The notes: generated by a model not told the origin, from the letters alone. 57,804 nucleotides of DNA from Fen-1362 sp049516395 (GCA_049516395.1 JBEKTD010000014.1:1-57804), one strand, 5' to 3'. Shown: positions 35,215 to 44,041, counted from the first letter of the stretch. Numbers and translations: made by a program.

Positions 35215-35751
35215 ATGTGGGAACTGCAAAACCCTAAACCAGTCAAATTGATAATCGGCATCTTAGCCGCGAATGAAACCGCCCTTGCCGCAGCGGTAAA
35301 GGCGATAAGCAAATCTTTTGGCGTAATTGACCTCAAAAGCGACGTCTGGCCCTTCACCCAGACCGACTATTACAAAGACGAAATCGGCCCGAACGCCCTG
35401 CGGCAATTTGTCTCAATAGAAAATCTTATCGACCCCGGCAAACTCGCACAAATAAAGCACGATACCAATTCTCTTGAACAACAACTTGCCGATTCACTAA
35501 AGCTTTCCCTGCCTCGGCCGGCAAATCTCGACCCGGGATTTATCGAGCCATCAAAACTAATCCTCGCCTCAACGAAAAATTTCTCGCATCGCATCTACAT
35601 CGGCAATAAAATGTTCGCGGAAGTTACGCTTATGTATGAAAAAGGCAAGTGGCGACATTTTGAATATACGTTCCCTGACTACAGGCAGTCCTGCTATCAG
35701 GATTTCTTATCAAAAGTCCGAACCCGTTTACTGGAACAATTGAAAACTTAG
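35215..35751 (+). CDS. DUF4416 family protein
   Basis: 178 aa, soluble. Blocks KLIIGILAANETALAAA, PFTQTDYYKDEIGP, LRQFVSIENLIDP, NLDPGFIEPSKLILASTKNFSHRIYIG and WRHFEYTFPDYRQ fit DUF4416, a family of unknown function found in many anaerobic bacteria. The Asp-Pro-Gly-Phe and His-Arg-Ile-Tyr segments are its most conserved positions. No catalytic assignment is possible. It follows proS in the same direction. Confidence 0.8.
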   Translation: MWELQNPKPVKLIIGILAANETALAAAVKAISKSFGVIDLKSDVWPFTQTDYYKDEIGPNALRQFVSIENLIDPGKLAQIKHDTNSLEQQLADSLKLSLPRPANLDPGFIEPSKLILASTKNFSHRIYIGNKMFAEVTLMYEKGKWRHFEYTFPDYRQSCYQDFLSKVRTRLLEQLKT

Positions 35752-35802
35752 TAAATCTTGAAACCGTTGACATGAAGGGTATTAAGAGCATATAACATAA
35801 TG

Positions 35803-35892
35803 AAAAGGACACAGATAGACACTGACTTACACTGTTTTTTTATTCATTTCTCTGTGTCCTCTGTGCTCTCTGTGGCCAAAAAATCTCTGTGG
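35803..35892. repeat. Intergenic palindromic repeat (CACAGAG family)
   Basis: GGACACAGATAGACACTGAC on the left is mirrored by TCTCTGTGTCCTCTGTG and CTCTCTGTGGCC, with a further TCTCTGTGGC at the right end. It occupies the gap before the phospho-sugar transferase gene. Confidence 0.6.
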
Positions 35893-35914
35893 CTAAACTG
35901 GAGCAATTGAAAAC

Positions 35915-37012
35915 GTGACACTAACATACCTAGCAATAATCCTGCTCGTCGCGTCATTCACGGTATCCGCCGGCCTTACCCGGCTTGTCAAAAATCTCGC
36001 CACACGCGTCGGCTTCGTCGCACGCCCCACCGAAGACAGATACCACCGCTCAACAATCGCCCTGGGAGGCGGCATATCAATCGTGGCAACAATACTCCTG
36101 TTCTTCGTCGCGGGCATTTTAATCGTAAGATTCTTAGTCGAGCCGGGCCGACTTGCCCTTGACAAATCCGCCGCTATTCACGCCCCCGGATTCATCAGCA
36201 GAACAAATCAGCTCATTATCGTTATTTTCTGCATCCTCGCCCTGTTTGCCCTCGGCCTCTGGGACGACAAAAAACACCTCGGCCCATACTTCAAACTCAT
36301 AGTTCAGTTCGCCATCGCCTTCATTGCCGCTTTTGCCGCCAATATCCGCCTCGAATTTTTCATCCACAGCAAAGTCGTAACATCAATGCTCTCCACCGTC
36401 TGGATAGTCCTGATTATCAACGTATTCAATTTCCTCGATAATATGGATGGCGCCTCCGCGGGCATAGCGACAATCGTCGCTGCGATTCTTTTCACCGCCG
36501 CCGCAATCAGCAGCCAGGTCTTCATCGGTGCTCTGGCGTTACTTTTCATCGGAACACTTCTTGGCTTCCTCATCTTCAACTTCCCCCCCGCCAAAATTTT
36601 TATGGGCGACGCCGGCTCACTGCCTCTCGGTTTTCTCCTCGCCGTTATTTCCCTTAGAACAACTTATTACCATCAGGCCGCCTCAGGCGCCTGGTATCCC
36701 GTTCTTATCCCTCTCATCTCAATGGCTGTTCCGCTTTATGACTTCATCACAGTTACGGCCTTACGCCTCAGCCAGGGTAAATCCCCATTTGTCGGCGATA
36801 CTCAGCATTTCTCTCACCGCCTGCGAAAACTCGGCCTCACCGATACCCAGACCGCCCTGACCCTCTATCTTGCCACCCTCACCACCGGCATCGGAGCAAC
36901 TTTTCTCTACCAGGTCAATTTAGCCGGTGCTATACTTATATTCGCCCAGACCATTCTGGTTCTGTTAATTATCGCTGTTCTGGAATCGACCGCTAAAAAT
37001 GACCGACACTAA
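35915..37012 (+). CDS. WecA/MraY-family polyprenyl-phosphate sugar-1-phosphate transferase
   Basis: 365 aa from a GTG. Eleven or so membrane segments. Family motifs: GLWDDKKHLGPYFKL (DDxxD-type first loop), NVFNFLDNMDGASAGIA (NxxNxxDGxDG), FNFPPAKIFMGDAGSLPLGF, and the cytoplasmic histidine/arginine loop DTQHFSHRLRKLGLT. It transfers a sugar-1-phosphate, usually GlcNAc-P, from UDP-sugar to undecaprenyl phosphate, starting an exopolysaccharide or O-antigen-like chain. It overlaps the O-antigen-ligase-like gene by 14 bases, which supports a glycan-assembly role. Lacks mraY context. Confidence 0.9.
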   Translation: MTLTYLAIILLVASFTVSAGLTRLVKNLATRVGFVARPTEDRYHRSTIALGGGISIVATILLFFVAGILIVRFLVEPGRLALDKSAAIHAPGFISRTNQLIIVIFCILALFALGLWDDKKHLGPYFKLIVQFAIAFIAAFAANIRLEFFIHSKVVTSMLSTVWIVLIINVFNFLDNMDGASAGIATIVAAILFTAAAISSQVFIGALALLFIGTLLGFLIFNFPPAKIFMGDAGSLPLGFLLAVISLRTTYYHQAASGAWYPVLIPLISMAVPLYDFITVTALRLSQGKSPFVGDTQHFSHRLRKLGLTDTQTALTLYLATLTTGIGATFLYQVNLAGAILIFAQTILVLLIIAVLESTAKNDRH

Positions 37013-39308
37013 AACAAAAATTGATAATTCAAAAAATAAAATCCTTACTCTGCTCGAAACGCTGCTCTTTCCCTTCTGTATCGCTGTCATCGTACTTCGT
37101 GCCACCAGCTCCGAGCCCCCGACCCCACAGTCATCCCCCATACAGGCCGTTCTTAACGATACTGTCTTTTCCCTGTGCGTTTCGGGAACACTCATATTCA
37201 CTTTTCTCATCTGGTGCCTTGCCAAACTTTTCAGCAATCGCCCGTCCTTCAAAATATCTGCTTCTATCCTCGGCCTGGTATTCCTAATTGCTGGCATAAT
37301 TATCTCCACACTTTACGCCGCCAATAAACGTTCCGCAATCACCGCCGCCGTCACCCTTCTTGCACCGATTTTTATGGGGATTATGCTCACGTGCCTGCTC
37401 GACTCACACACCAAAATCAAAATCCTCCTCATCACGCTTGCCTCGCTCGGCATCGTCGCTTCGTTTCAGTCCGCCGACCAGTTCTTCATCGAAAACAACC
37501 TTATGATTCAACAGTACCAGGACGACCCCGACGCAATGCTCCAACAGCTTGGTATCGAAAAAAACTCCTTCAATCATATCCTCCTCGAGCACCGCCTTTA
37601 CTCCAAAGACGTCCGCTCATTCTTCACTACGGGCAACTCCGCAGGTTCCTTCGCCATTCTTACATCCTTCACCGCTATCGCCCTGTTGGCTGAGATACTC
37701 AAAAACCGTAAATTATTCCCAAAACTTTCCGGCAACCGCGCCTTGGCCATTCTTCTTCTCGCATTTATACTTTTGGGCCTGCTGTTAACTCGCAGCAAAG
37801 GTGCAATTACCGCGTTCTTCTTCGCAGCAGTAATATTCTTTCTCCTTATGCGCAGCAAACGCCCGAAACTATCCAAAAATATAATCCTCGCTGCCTGTCT
37901 CGTCGGCGTTCTCGCCCTGGCATACGCTGCTGCATTATATGGCCTCAGGACAGGCCGGCTCCCCGGCGGAAATTCCATGCTCGTCCGATGGCAATACTGG
38001 GATGCCTCCGTCAAAATGTTCCTCGACAAACACTTCTTGGGCATCGGCGGCGGAAACTTCTCATCGTATTATCCTCAATATAAAACTCCTTCCGCCCCCG
38101 AAACCGTCTCCGACCCACACTGCTTCGCCCTGAGCATCCTTACGCAATACGGCCCACTCGCTCTACTCGGTTTTTTAATTATTATTCTTGTCCCACTTTG
38201 GCGAAACTCATTAGATGACAACATTAATCTCAAAACCACACAAGCACGTAATTTTATAAATCTCGCCACGCTCTGCGCCATCGTTACAGCGCTTGTCCTA
38301 ATCGTTCTTCGCCCGTTCATATTACCTCATACCGATGCACCGACCTTTGAGGAAAAAATATACGTCCTGTTTTCCCTTTACGCCGCCCCTGCTGCCGCTT
38401 TTGCCGTAAGCGTCGCGCTGTATGCAAAAACCATGCAAACCGCCCCAAAAGAATACAATCTGCAAAATACGCACATCACATCAATAGCGCTATCCTGCGG
38501 CATTCTCGGCTTTATAATTCACAATCTAATCGACTTTGCCATTTTCGAGCCGGGTATCCTCACTGCCTTCTTTGCCTCGCTGGCTTGCCTCATCGCTTTA
38601 AATGCCAAAACCGAAAACCAGCTGAAACCTGCTATTTTCTCCCCCCTCTGGCTGAAAGCCGCCTCTGTTATCGGCGCTCTGCTTATCGGCTTGGCGTATT
38701 TCAACTACGTCCTGCTGCCTGTCGTGGAAAACACTTCCAATATCGCAAAAGCCCGCCCTCCTATGATGTTAGGCCATGTCCAGCTTGCCCACAGTTTCCT
38801 TGACGCCGCCACAATTGACGACCCACTCAGTTCCGATGCGCCAGCTCAGAATGGCAACCTTTATATTCAGGAATTTTACCGCTCCGATGTGCAAAAAGAG
38901 CAATTATTCAATAACGCCGAGCAGGCATTATTCATCGCCGCAGAAAGGAACCCGAGAGACCATAAAATTTTTGATTCACTCTCCGAACTTTATTCCCTCT
39001 ATGCGCGGCTTCAGCCCGAACAAAACGAGGCATTGCTAAATAAAGCTCTCGTTAGCGCATCTATAGCTGTCGAGCTGTATCCGGGTGACGCCGAATTGCA
39101 CCTCAAGCTTGCCCAAATCGCCGATGACCTCGGTCGAATGGATTTGGCCCTGAAAAATTACAAAATCGCCGTGCAGATTGAAGATGGCTTCCGCACACAG
39201 TTCAAGCTGATGTATCCGGGCAGAAAAGTCCTCAGCCGGCTTAATGAGGATAAATATTTCTCCGCCACCCAGCGAATTAAAGCCCTCGAACAAAAACCAC
39301 CGCGCTAA
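36999..39308 (+). CDS. O-antigen ligase/polymerase (Wzy_C)-like membrane protein with C-terminal TPRs
   Basis: 769 aa. The first 560 residues hold about 12 membrane segments with a Wzy_C-like core: LLTRSKGAITAFFFAAVIFF, then an external loop with LPGGNSMLVRWQYWDASVKMFLDKHFLGIGGGNFSSYY and the histidine in SDPHCFALSILTQYG. After two further membrane blocks comes a soluble helical region (about 620-760) with repeating A-x-x-x-x-P patterns (TPRs). It would polymerise lipid-linked glycan or ligate it to an acceptor on the outer face. It overlaps the upstream transferase gene. Confidence 0.85.
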   Translation: MTDTKTKIDNSKNKILTLLETLLFPFCIAVIVLRATSSEPPTPQSSPIQAVLNDTVFSLCVSGTLIFTFLIWCLAKLFSNRPSFKISASILGLVFLIAGIIISTLYAANKRSAITAAVTLLAPIFMGIMLTCLLDSHTKIKILLITLASLGIVASFQSADQFFIENNLMIQQYQDDPDAMLQQLGIEKNSFNHILLEHRLYSKDVRSFFTTGNSAGSFAILTSFTAIALLAEILKNRKLFPKLSGNRALAILLLAFILLGLLLTRSKGAITAFFFAAVIFFLLMRSKRPKLSKNIILAACLVGVLALAYAAALYGLRTGRLPGGNSMLVRWQYWDASVKMFLDKHFLGIGGGNFSSYYPQYKTPSAPETVSDPHCFALSILTQYGPLALLGFLIIILVPLWRNSLDDNINLKTTQARNFINLATLCAIVTALVLIVLRPFILPHTDAPTFEEKIYVLFSLYAAPAAAFAVSVALYAKTMQTAPKEYNLQNTHITSIALSCGILGFIIHNLIDFAIFEPGILTAFFASLACLIALNAKTENQLKPAIFSPLWLKAASVIGALLIGLAYFNYVLLPVVENTSNIAKARPPMMLGHVQLAHSFLDAATIDDPLSSDAPAQNGNLYIQEFYRSDVQKEQLFNNAEQALFIAAERNPRDHKIFDSLSELYSLYARLQPEQNEALLNKALVSASIAVELYPGDAELHLKLAQIADDLGRMDLALKNYKIAVQIEDGFRTQFKLMYPGRKVLSRLNEDKYFSATQRIKALEQKPPR

Positions 39309-39319
39309 CCCCGGCTAAA

Positions 39320-40072
39320 TTACCCCGAAACCTTCGCCATTATATCATCCGGGATATTGAAGTTGGCGTATGCGTTCTGGACATCCTCGTGGTCGTCAAA
39401 CTCCTCCATCAACCCCACAATCTTCCTCGCCGTTTCCGCGTCGCTTATCGGTATCTCGTTGGCCGGCACCATCGAAACTTCTGCCACCTCCATCGGTATC
39501 GATTTGGCCTCCAGCGCCTTCTTCAATCCCTCAAAAGCCGCGGGCAGACACGTTATCTCGTAAATCCCCCCAACATTCCGCATATCCTCGGCGCCTGCCC
39601 CCAGTGCTATCTCCATCAAATCGTCTTCTTTCGCCGCCTCCGTCTTTACCGTTATCAAACCCTTCTTATGGAACATCCACCCGACGCAGCCCGTCGCGCC
39701 CAGCGCTCCGCCGTGACGTTCGAATATCTTTTTTATCTCCGCCACCGTACGCGCGCGGTTATCCGTCAGGACATCAACCATTATCGCCACGCCCTTCGGC
39801 CCATACCCCTCATACGCCATTTCCTCGAAATGAATCGCCGCGCCCTCGCCGGTCGCCTTTTTTATGGCCTTTTCAATCGTGTCTTTGGGCATATTGACCG
39901 ACTTGGCCTTGTCGATTGCGTATCGCAGCGACAAGTTGCTATTCGGGTCACCCCCGCCTCGCTTGGCTGCCACGATTATCATCCTGGCGACCTTGCTCCA
40001 CGCCTTGCCGCGTTTCGCGTCCGCCGACGCCTTCTTGTGCTTTATACTCGACCAGTGCGAATGTCCTGACAT
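39320..40072 (-). CDS. YebC/PmpR-TACO1 family protein
   Basis: 250 aa. SGHSHWSSIKHKKASADAKRGKAWSKVARMIIVAAKRGGGDPNSNLSLRYAIDKAK is the diagnostic N terminus, followed by VAIMVDVLTDNRARTVAEIKKIFERHGGALG. Family members bind DNA as regulators or assist ribosomes at proline stretches; which applies here is unknown. A good AGGAG site precedes the ATG. Convergent with the glycan gene, 11 bases apart. Confidence 0.95.
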   Translation of the reverse strand: MSGHSHWSSIKHKKASADAKRGKAWSKVARMIIVAAKRGGGDPNSNLSLRYAIDKAKSVNMPKDTIEKAIKKATGEGAAIHFEEMAYEGYGPKGVAIMVDVLTDNRARTVAEIKKIFERHGGALGATGCVGWMFHKKGLITVKTEAAKEDDLMEIALGAGAEDMRNVGGIYEITCLPAAFEGLKKALEAKSIPMEVAEVSMVPANEIPISDAETARKIVGLMEEFDDHEDVQNAYANFNIPDDIMAKVSG

Positions 40073-40328
40073 ATCATTCTCCTGTCATTCCCGCCAATAA
40101 CAAACTATGAACTATGAACAACCAACTATGAACTGATTATACCCTTTCCCGCCTGATTCCACAACCCGCCTTCATTAAAAACTATGCCTATGACGGCTAA
40201 AAAAAATGAAGGCAAAAAGAAATTGTCCAGTTTATCGAGGAGTATCTTCCAACCACGGCAATTAAACGCAAATAGACAATCTTTGTCTGCGGCCTTGGGG
40301 CTTTGGTCTGAGGTCTGGCGTTTGAGGT

Positions 40329-41399
40329 CTATTTCTTATGCGGCTGGTAAATCTTAAACGTGTTTTTGCCGGCCTGTTTAGCGGCGTAAAGCGCCTGGTC
40401 GCTCCTGCTGGCGATATCATCCGGAGAATCTTCGGCATCGTACTGGCCTAAACCTACGCTGATTGAAATGGGAATCTCCTCTTTTCGCCATATAACGGGC
40501 GTGCCGGAGACAATGTTGACCATACGTTCCGCTACGACGGCCGCGTCGGCCAGCGAGGTATTGGGAAGTATAATCCCAAACTCATCGCCGCCGTATCTTG
40601 CCGCGGTATCGATTTGGCGAATCGACTGCAATATGCGGTCGCTGATTTCCTTTATGACAAAATCCCCAGCCCGGTGGCCAAGGCTATCGTTTATTTTTTT
40701 GAAGTTATCGACATCGACCATAATCAGCGAAATCTGCTCGCCATAACGCTTTGACCGCCACAGTTCGCGCTCCAAAATCTCATAGAACGTCTTATGGTTG
40801 ACTAATCCGGTAAGCCCGTCGGTCCGTGCCTGGTGCTGGATTCGCTCGAACATCGCTATATTGCCGACCGATGCCCCGACTAACTGGCCCACAAGCTCAA
40901 CTAAGGCGATATCATCCGGGGTGAACCCCTGTGTGCCCCCTTTGTCCGCCAGATTCAGCATGCCGACGACTTTATCCTGGCACAAAAGCGGGACGATAAG
41001 GCAGTTTTTCGTCTTATAGTTGCCGGAGTACGGCCTTTGCGACTTTTTGATGGTCATATCCTTTGTGGAATCAATATCTTCGATGTGGATTAGCTTTTTG
41101 CTTTTGGTGGCCATAACCATAAGCGAAGGCGGGTTCTGGTTTATCGAAACGATTTTATTTATCAAATACGGGTGATTGCTGCTCTGCAGGTGCAACATAG
41201 TGCCGGCATCATCGAGCAGGTAGAGCGAGGCAAGACGGGCATCGAGAAGCTTGGGAATCTTCCGGACGCATATCGTGGCAATACGCTCAATATCAAGGCA
41301 GTTAATCTGCCTCGCCAGCGGCGTTATCTGTTCGAGCAGCGAAACGCCTTGGCTGCCGCTTTCGGCTCGCTCATTCGGGTTTATGCTGTGTCGTCCCAT
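40329..41399 (-). CDS. GAF-GGDEF diguanylate cyclase
   Basis: 356 aa from the ATG at 41399; a TTG at 41423 would add eight residues, and neither has a strong ribosome binding site. The GAF domain spans about residues 35-185 (KIPKLLDARLASLYLLDDAG, NCLIVPLLCQDKVVGMLNL). The GGDEF domain (about 200-350) has DGLTGLVNHKTFYE, VDNFKKINDSLGH and the intact active-site loop YGGDEFGIIL. An RQID (RxxD) inhibitory site lies five residues before GGDEF, so product inhibition by c-di-GMP is likely. It converts GTP to c-di-GMP in response to a GAF-bound signal. Confidence 0.93.
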   Translation of the reverse strand: MGRHSINPNERAESGSQGVSLLEQITPLARQINCLDIERIATICVRKIPKLLDARLASLYLLDDAGTMLHLQSSNHPYLINKIVSINQNPPSLMVMATKSKKLIHIEDIDSTKDMTIKKSQRPYSGNYKTKNCLIVPLLCQDKVVGMLNLADKGGTQGFTPDDIALVELVGQLVGASVGNIAMFERIQHQARTDGLTGLVNHKTFYEILERELWRSKRYGEQISLIMVDVDNFKKINDSLGHRAGDFVIKEISDRILQSIRQIDTAARYGGDEFGIILPNTSLADAAVVAERMVNIVSGTPVIWRKEEIPISISVGLGQYDAEDSPDDIASRSDQALYAAKQAGKNTFKIYQPHKK

Positions 41400-41588
41400 A
41401 ATATTTATATGCTTACTGGGCAATAGTGTTTGCTATATCGGCTGCATGGCGAGGGCACATAAGCTGGAAAACGGGTATCGTCACGAGTAAATAGGTGACT
41501 GAAAACTAAGTATTATCGGACACCAGACCAAGCAAAAAGCGAAATCAAAAATATTCCAAAAAAACTTCAAAAAAAACCAAAAAAGACC

Positions 41589-41632
41589 TTGACGCCGACT
41601 GAAATGTATTTTACATTTTACAAAATGTAAAA
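41589..41632 (+). promoter_or_regulatory. Promoter with overlapping perfect palindromic operator for the MerR-like gene
   Basis: TTGACG (41589-41594), a 17-base spacer and TACATT (41612-41617) form a sigma-70-like promoter. A perfect inverted repeat, TTTTACATTTT (41609-41619), two bases, AAAATGTAAAA (41622-41632), covers the -10 box and the expected start site. This is the position expected for a dimeric repressor and suggests autoregulation by the adjacent HTH gene, which starts 45 bases downstream. Confidence 0.75.
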
Positions 41633-41677
41633 GTTATTTTAATGTCCCCGGCGCAAAACCGGAAGGAACAAACGTTG

Positions 41678-41989
41678 ATGATGCGAACAGGACAAACAAC
41701 AGGTGAGATGATTAAAGTGCCCGCCAAGCTGTATCGAATCGGCGACATCGTTCGATACACCCCCTTCTCTCGCCAAACGATTCATAATTATACGACGATG
41801 GGCTTGATTCGCGAAGCGGAGTGGACGCAGGGCGGACATCGGCTTTACGACGAATCGGTTTTTGAGCGGCTGTCGAAAATTATGGAGATGAAAAAGACCA
41901 AGTCGCTTTTCGAGATACGCAAGATACTGAGCAAGGAAGAAAGTTCGGTTCGGCCGAAAGTAACCGGCCGACCAATCGATAATAATTAA
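41678..41989 (+). CDS. MerR-like HTH transcriptional regulator
   Basis: 103 aa from the ATG at 41678 (AAGGAA site nine bases upstream); an ATG at 41642 is possible. The MerR-type HTH is KLYRIGDIVRYTPFSRQTIHNYTTMGLIREAEWTQGGHRLYDESVFERLSKI, including the winged segment with GGHRLY. It ends with a short helix and a basic tail, without an effector-binding domain, so it is closer to small DNA-binding MerR-like proteins than to metal sensors. The palindrome at 41609-41632 is its probable operator. Neighbours are a cyclase, a FlgB-like gene and a FliA-type sigma factor. Confidence 0.85.
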   Translation: MMRTGQTTGEMIKVPAKLYRIGDIVRYTPFSRQTIHNYTTMGLIREAEWTQGGHRLYDESVFERLSKIMEMKKTKSLFEIRKILSKEESSVRPKVTGRPIDNN

Positions 41990-42132
41990 AAGACCTTCGG
42001 CATGAGGCCGGCGGTAACCCAGGGATGAAATATAAAAGGTGCAGGGATGAGAAAAAGGTTGTCGTTCAAAGGCAGCAGGGAAGCAGCTAATAGGCGATGT
42101 GGCCTGTGGGCAGCGTGCCGGGGAGGCCAACT

Positions 42133-42564
42133 ATGAACCTCCCAACGCTGAACTCAACAGACAACATCACGGAAGTTCTGTTCAAAATCATCGAATTCAC
42201 GCAAAGCAGGCAAAAAATCCTGATTCGGAATATAAACACGATGTATAGCGATGGTTTTGCGCCCAGGGACTTGCCGGTTGATGAGTTTTCGAGATTGATG
42301 GCCCAGGCGCTTGCCGAACACGCACGCTCAGGTCGGCTCATCCTCCGGGATGGCGAAAACGTCAAATTCGGCGCTAACGGCAGTTTTGAAGCGACCGCCG
42401 CTATCGACGAAAACGCAAAATCCCTTTTCGAGCAGAACCGCGACGAATACCTCCGCAGGCAAATAGACAAAATGCTCGAAAATTCGCTCAACCAGCGGAT
42501 AGCCGTGGACCTGCTCAAGCAAAAACAGGCCAACGAAAATTGCCCGGGACGATGCTTTAATTAA
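42133..42564 (+). CDS. FlgB-like protein (possible flagellar proximal rod component)
   Basis: 143 aa from ATG at 42133, chosen for the strong GGGAGG site six bases before it. The N-terminal helix VLFKIIEFTQSRQKILIRNINTMYSDGFAPRDLPVDEFSRLM recalls FlgB-family rod proteins (helix, N-I-N-T, then a turn and R-D-x-x-x-x-F), and the C-terminal helix NRDEYLRRQIDKMLENSLNQRIAVDLLKQKQ recalls the FlgB C-terminal rod helix. The similarity is judged by eye and is remote; N-A-D-T-P-G-Y is not conserved. The FliA-like sigma gene downstream supports a flagellar link. No other flagellar gene is visible. Confidence 0.45.
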   Translation: MNLPTLNSTDNITEVLFKIIEFTQSRQKILIRNINTMYSDGFAPRDLPVDEFSRLMAQALAEHARSGRLILRDGENVKFGANGSFEATAAIDENAKSLFEQNRDEYLRRQIDKMLENSLNQRIAVDLLKQKQANENCPGRCFN

Positions 42565-42739
42565 AGTCACGGGCAAAAATAGCGATAAAGATGTGGGTGT
42601 GCACCTATTGCGACGACATCAACATAAGTTGGGTAGCCGAAAAGTCGAGGTTTATAGGACTCGACAGTGAAATCGTAATAATTATTAAGGGTGACTTACC
42701 GAGATGGCTAATCTTGGACAAAATTCAGGGAGGAATCTT

Positions 42740-43516
42740 GTGAAACCCAACGCAGCAATTCAAATCGACCATGTCTGGGAACATTTCCACAAATCCCACG
42801 AGGAAAAATACCGCAATACTTTGATGGAGCATTATCGCTACCTGGTTCGCTATACGGCAGAACGTCTGCACACCAAACTGCCCGGCAAAGTCGAGCTTGA
42901 CGACCTCATCAGCGCCGGCACATTCGGCTTGATGGACGCCATCGACGCCTTCGACCCCGGCAGAGGCGTGAAATTCGAGACATACTGCTCGCCCAGAATA
43001 CGCGGCTCAATACTCGATGAGCTTCGCAGTATGGACTGGGTGCCCAGATTAGTCAGGGCAAGGGCACATCAATTATCACGGGCAAAACAATCGCTCGAAG
43101 CGCATCTCGGCCGCAAACCACGCAAGGAAGAGCTGGCGGAAGAGATGGATATGAATATGGAGGATTTCGAGCGTTTGCAACAGGACGCCGACGCCATCGG
43201 AATTGTATCGCTCAACAGTCAGTACGGCGATGAAGAGGGCGAAAAAGACATCCGCGAAATCGATATTATCAAGGATCGCAAAAGTGAAGACCCCCCTATC
43301 GAGGCACAGAAACGCGACCTCAAGGACCTGCTCACCAAGGGCCTGACGCGAGCCGAACGGCTGATTGTCGTTTTGTATTATTACGAAGAGATGACGATGA
43401 AGGAAATTGGCGCTACGCTCGATTTGTCTGAATCGCGGGTCTCGCAGATGCACTCATCGATTCTCGCCCGCCTCAAAGCCCAGCTCAATACCCGTAAACG
43501 CGAATTCTCCGCCTGA
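42740..43516 (+). CDS. FliA/WhiG-family sigma factor (sigma-28 type)
   Basis: 258 aa from GTG at 42740, preferred because GGGAGGA lies just before it; an ATG at 42704 adds 12 residues. Region 2 (MEHYRYLVRYTAERL, DDLISAGTFGLMDAIDAFDPGRGVKFETYCSPRIRGSILDELRSMDWVPR) and region 3 (HLGRKPRKEELAEEM) are present, region 4 is SESRVSQMHSSILARLKA. This is the sigma-28 type that in flagellated bacteria transcribes late flagellar and motility genes. It stands 175 bases after the FlgB-like gene. Region 43517-44187 downstream has no gene but holds two repeats and the next promoter. Confidence 0.92.
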   Translation: MKPNAAIQIDHVWEHFHKSHEEKYRNTLMEHYRYLVRYTAERLHTKLPGKVELDDLISAGTFGLMDAIDAFDPGRGVKFETYCSPRIRGSILDELRSMDWVPRLVRARAHQLSRAKQSLEAHLGRKPRKEELAEEMDMNMEDFERLQQDADAIGIVSLNSQYGDEEGEKDIREIDIIKDRKSEDPPIEAQKRDLKDLLTKGLTRAERLIVVLYYYEEMTMKEIGATLDLSESRVSQMHSSILARLKAQLNTRKREFSA

Positions 43517-43620
43517 ATTTCTCCCGCATAGCGAAAGCAACCTATCCTCCGAAGCCCCTCCGGGCGAAGGATGGAAACCTGCCGTTCATCCTTCGCTGCT
43601 TCTTTTTTTAGCACGTAATT

Positions 43621-43672
43621 CCGGCTGGCATCGTATGTATCAATGAGGACGAGCAACGACTTGTCCGAGCTG
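43621..43672. repeat. 52-base intergenic repeat, copy A
   Basis: CCGGCTGGCATCGTATGTA to ACTTGTCCGAGCTG. It agrees with copy B (43777-43828) at about 44 of 52 positions, sharing GGCATCGTATGTA, AGGACGAGC and GACTTGTCCG. Found in the 670-base gap between the sigma factor and the PEP-CTERM gene. Reading the minus strand gives a short peptide ending ...DTYDAS, probably incidental. Confidence 0.6.
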
Positions 43673-43776
43673 TCGGCGCGCATCTTCTTCAGCGAATGCT
43701 GGCAGCTCTGTTTTTTTGGTTTTCCTCCTGATTGCCGCAAGAAAAAACAAATCTAATTTTATTTTTGAAGCACATT

Positions 43777-43828
43777 CCGCCAGGCATCGTATGTACTAAT
43801 AAGGACGAGCGAGGACTTGTCCGGGCTG
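43777..43828. repeat. 52-base intergenic repeat, copy B
   Basis: CCGCCAGGCATCGTATGTA to ACTTGTCCGGGCTG, second copy of the 43621 element in direct orientation 156 bases downstream. Both copies follow an A/T-rich stretch with a GCAC motif. No target-site duplication or transposase is visible, so its origin is unknown. Confidence 0.6.
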
Positions 43829-44013
43829 ATTGGCCATGCGTTTGAGCCGACAGCCCTTTTTTTATCTCCCCTGAAAGTTTACCCGCCCGCCGTAATGGCT
43901 TGGCCATCCCTGCACGGGAGGCGTCCCTTCTAGGAGTAGTCCCTTTGCCGTTTGGCATCCCTTCCGGGAAGCGACAAAGGATTGCTGCTCTGCCACTGTT
44001 TCAACCATTCCTC

Positions 44014-44041
44014 TTGACTACTACCTGCAAAAAGGTATAAT
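44014..44041 (+). promoter_or_regulatory. Promoter of the PEP-CTERM propeller gene
   Basis: TTGACT (44014-44019), 16-base spacer and a perfect TATAAT (44036-44041). The transcript would have a leader of about 135 bases containing a small hairpin, GCCTTT (44049-44054) with AAAGGC (44066-44071), and end in the strong ribosome binding site AAGGAGAAGAGAG before the ATG at 44188. Confidence 0.75.

Noticed and set aside
42570..42700. Possible riboswitch before the sigma factor
   Set aside because: A small stem (GTCGAG/CTCGAC) is visible, but I could not match a known c-di-GMP or other aptamer core.
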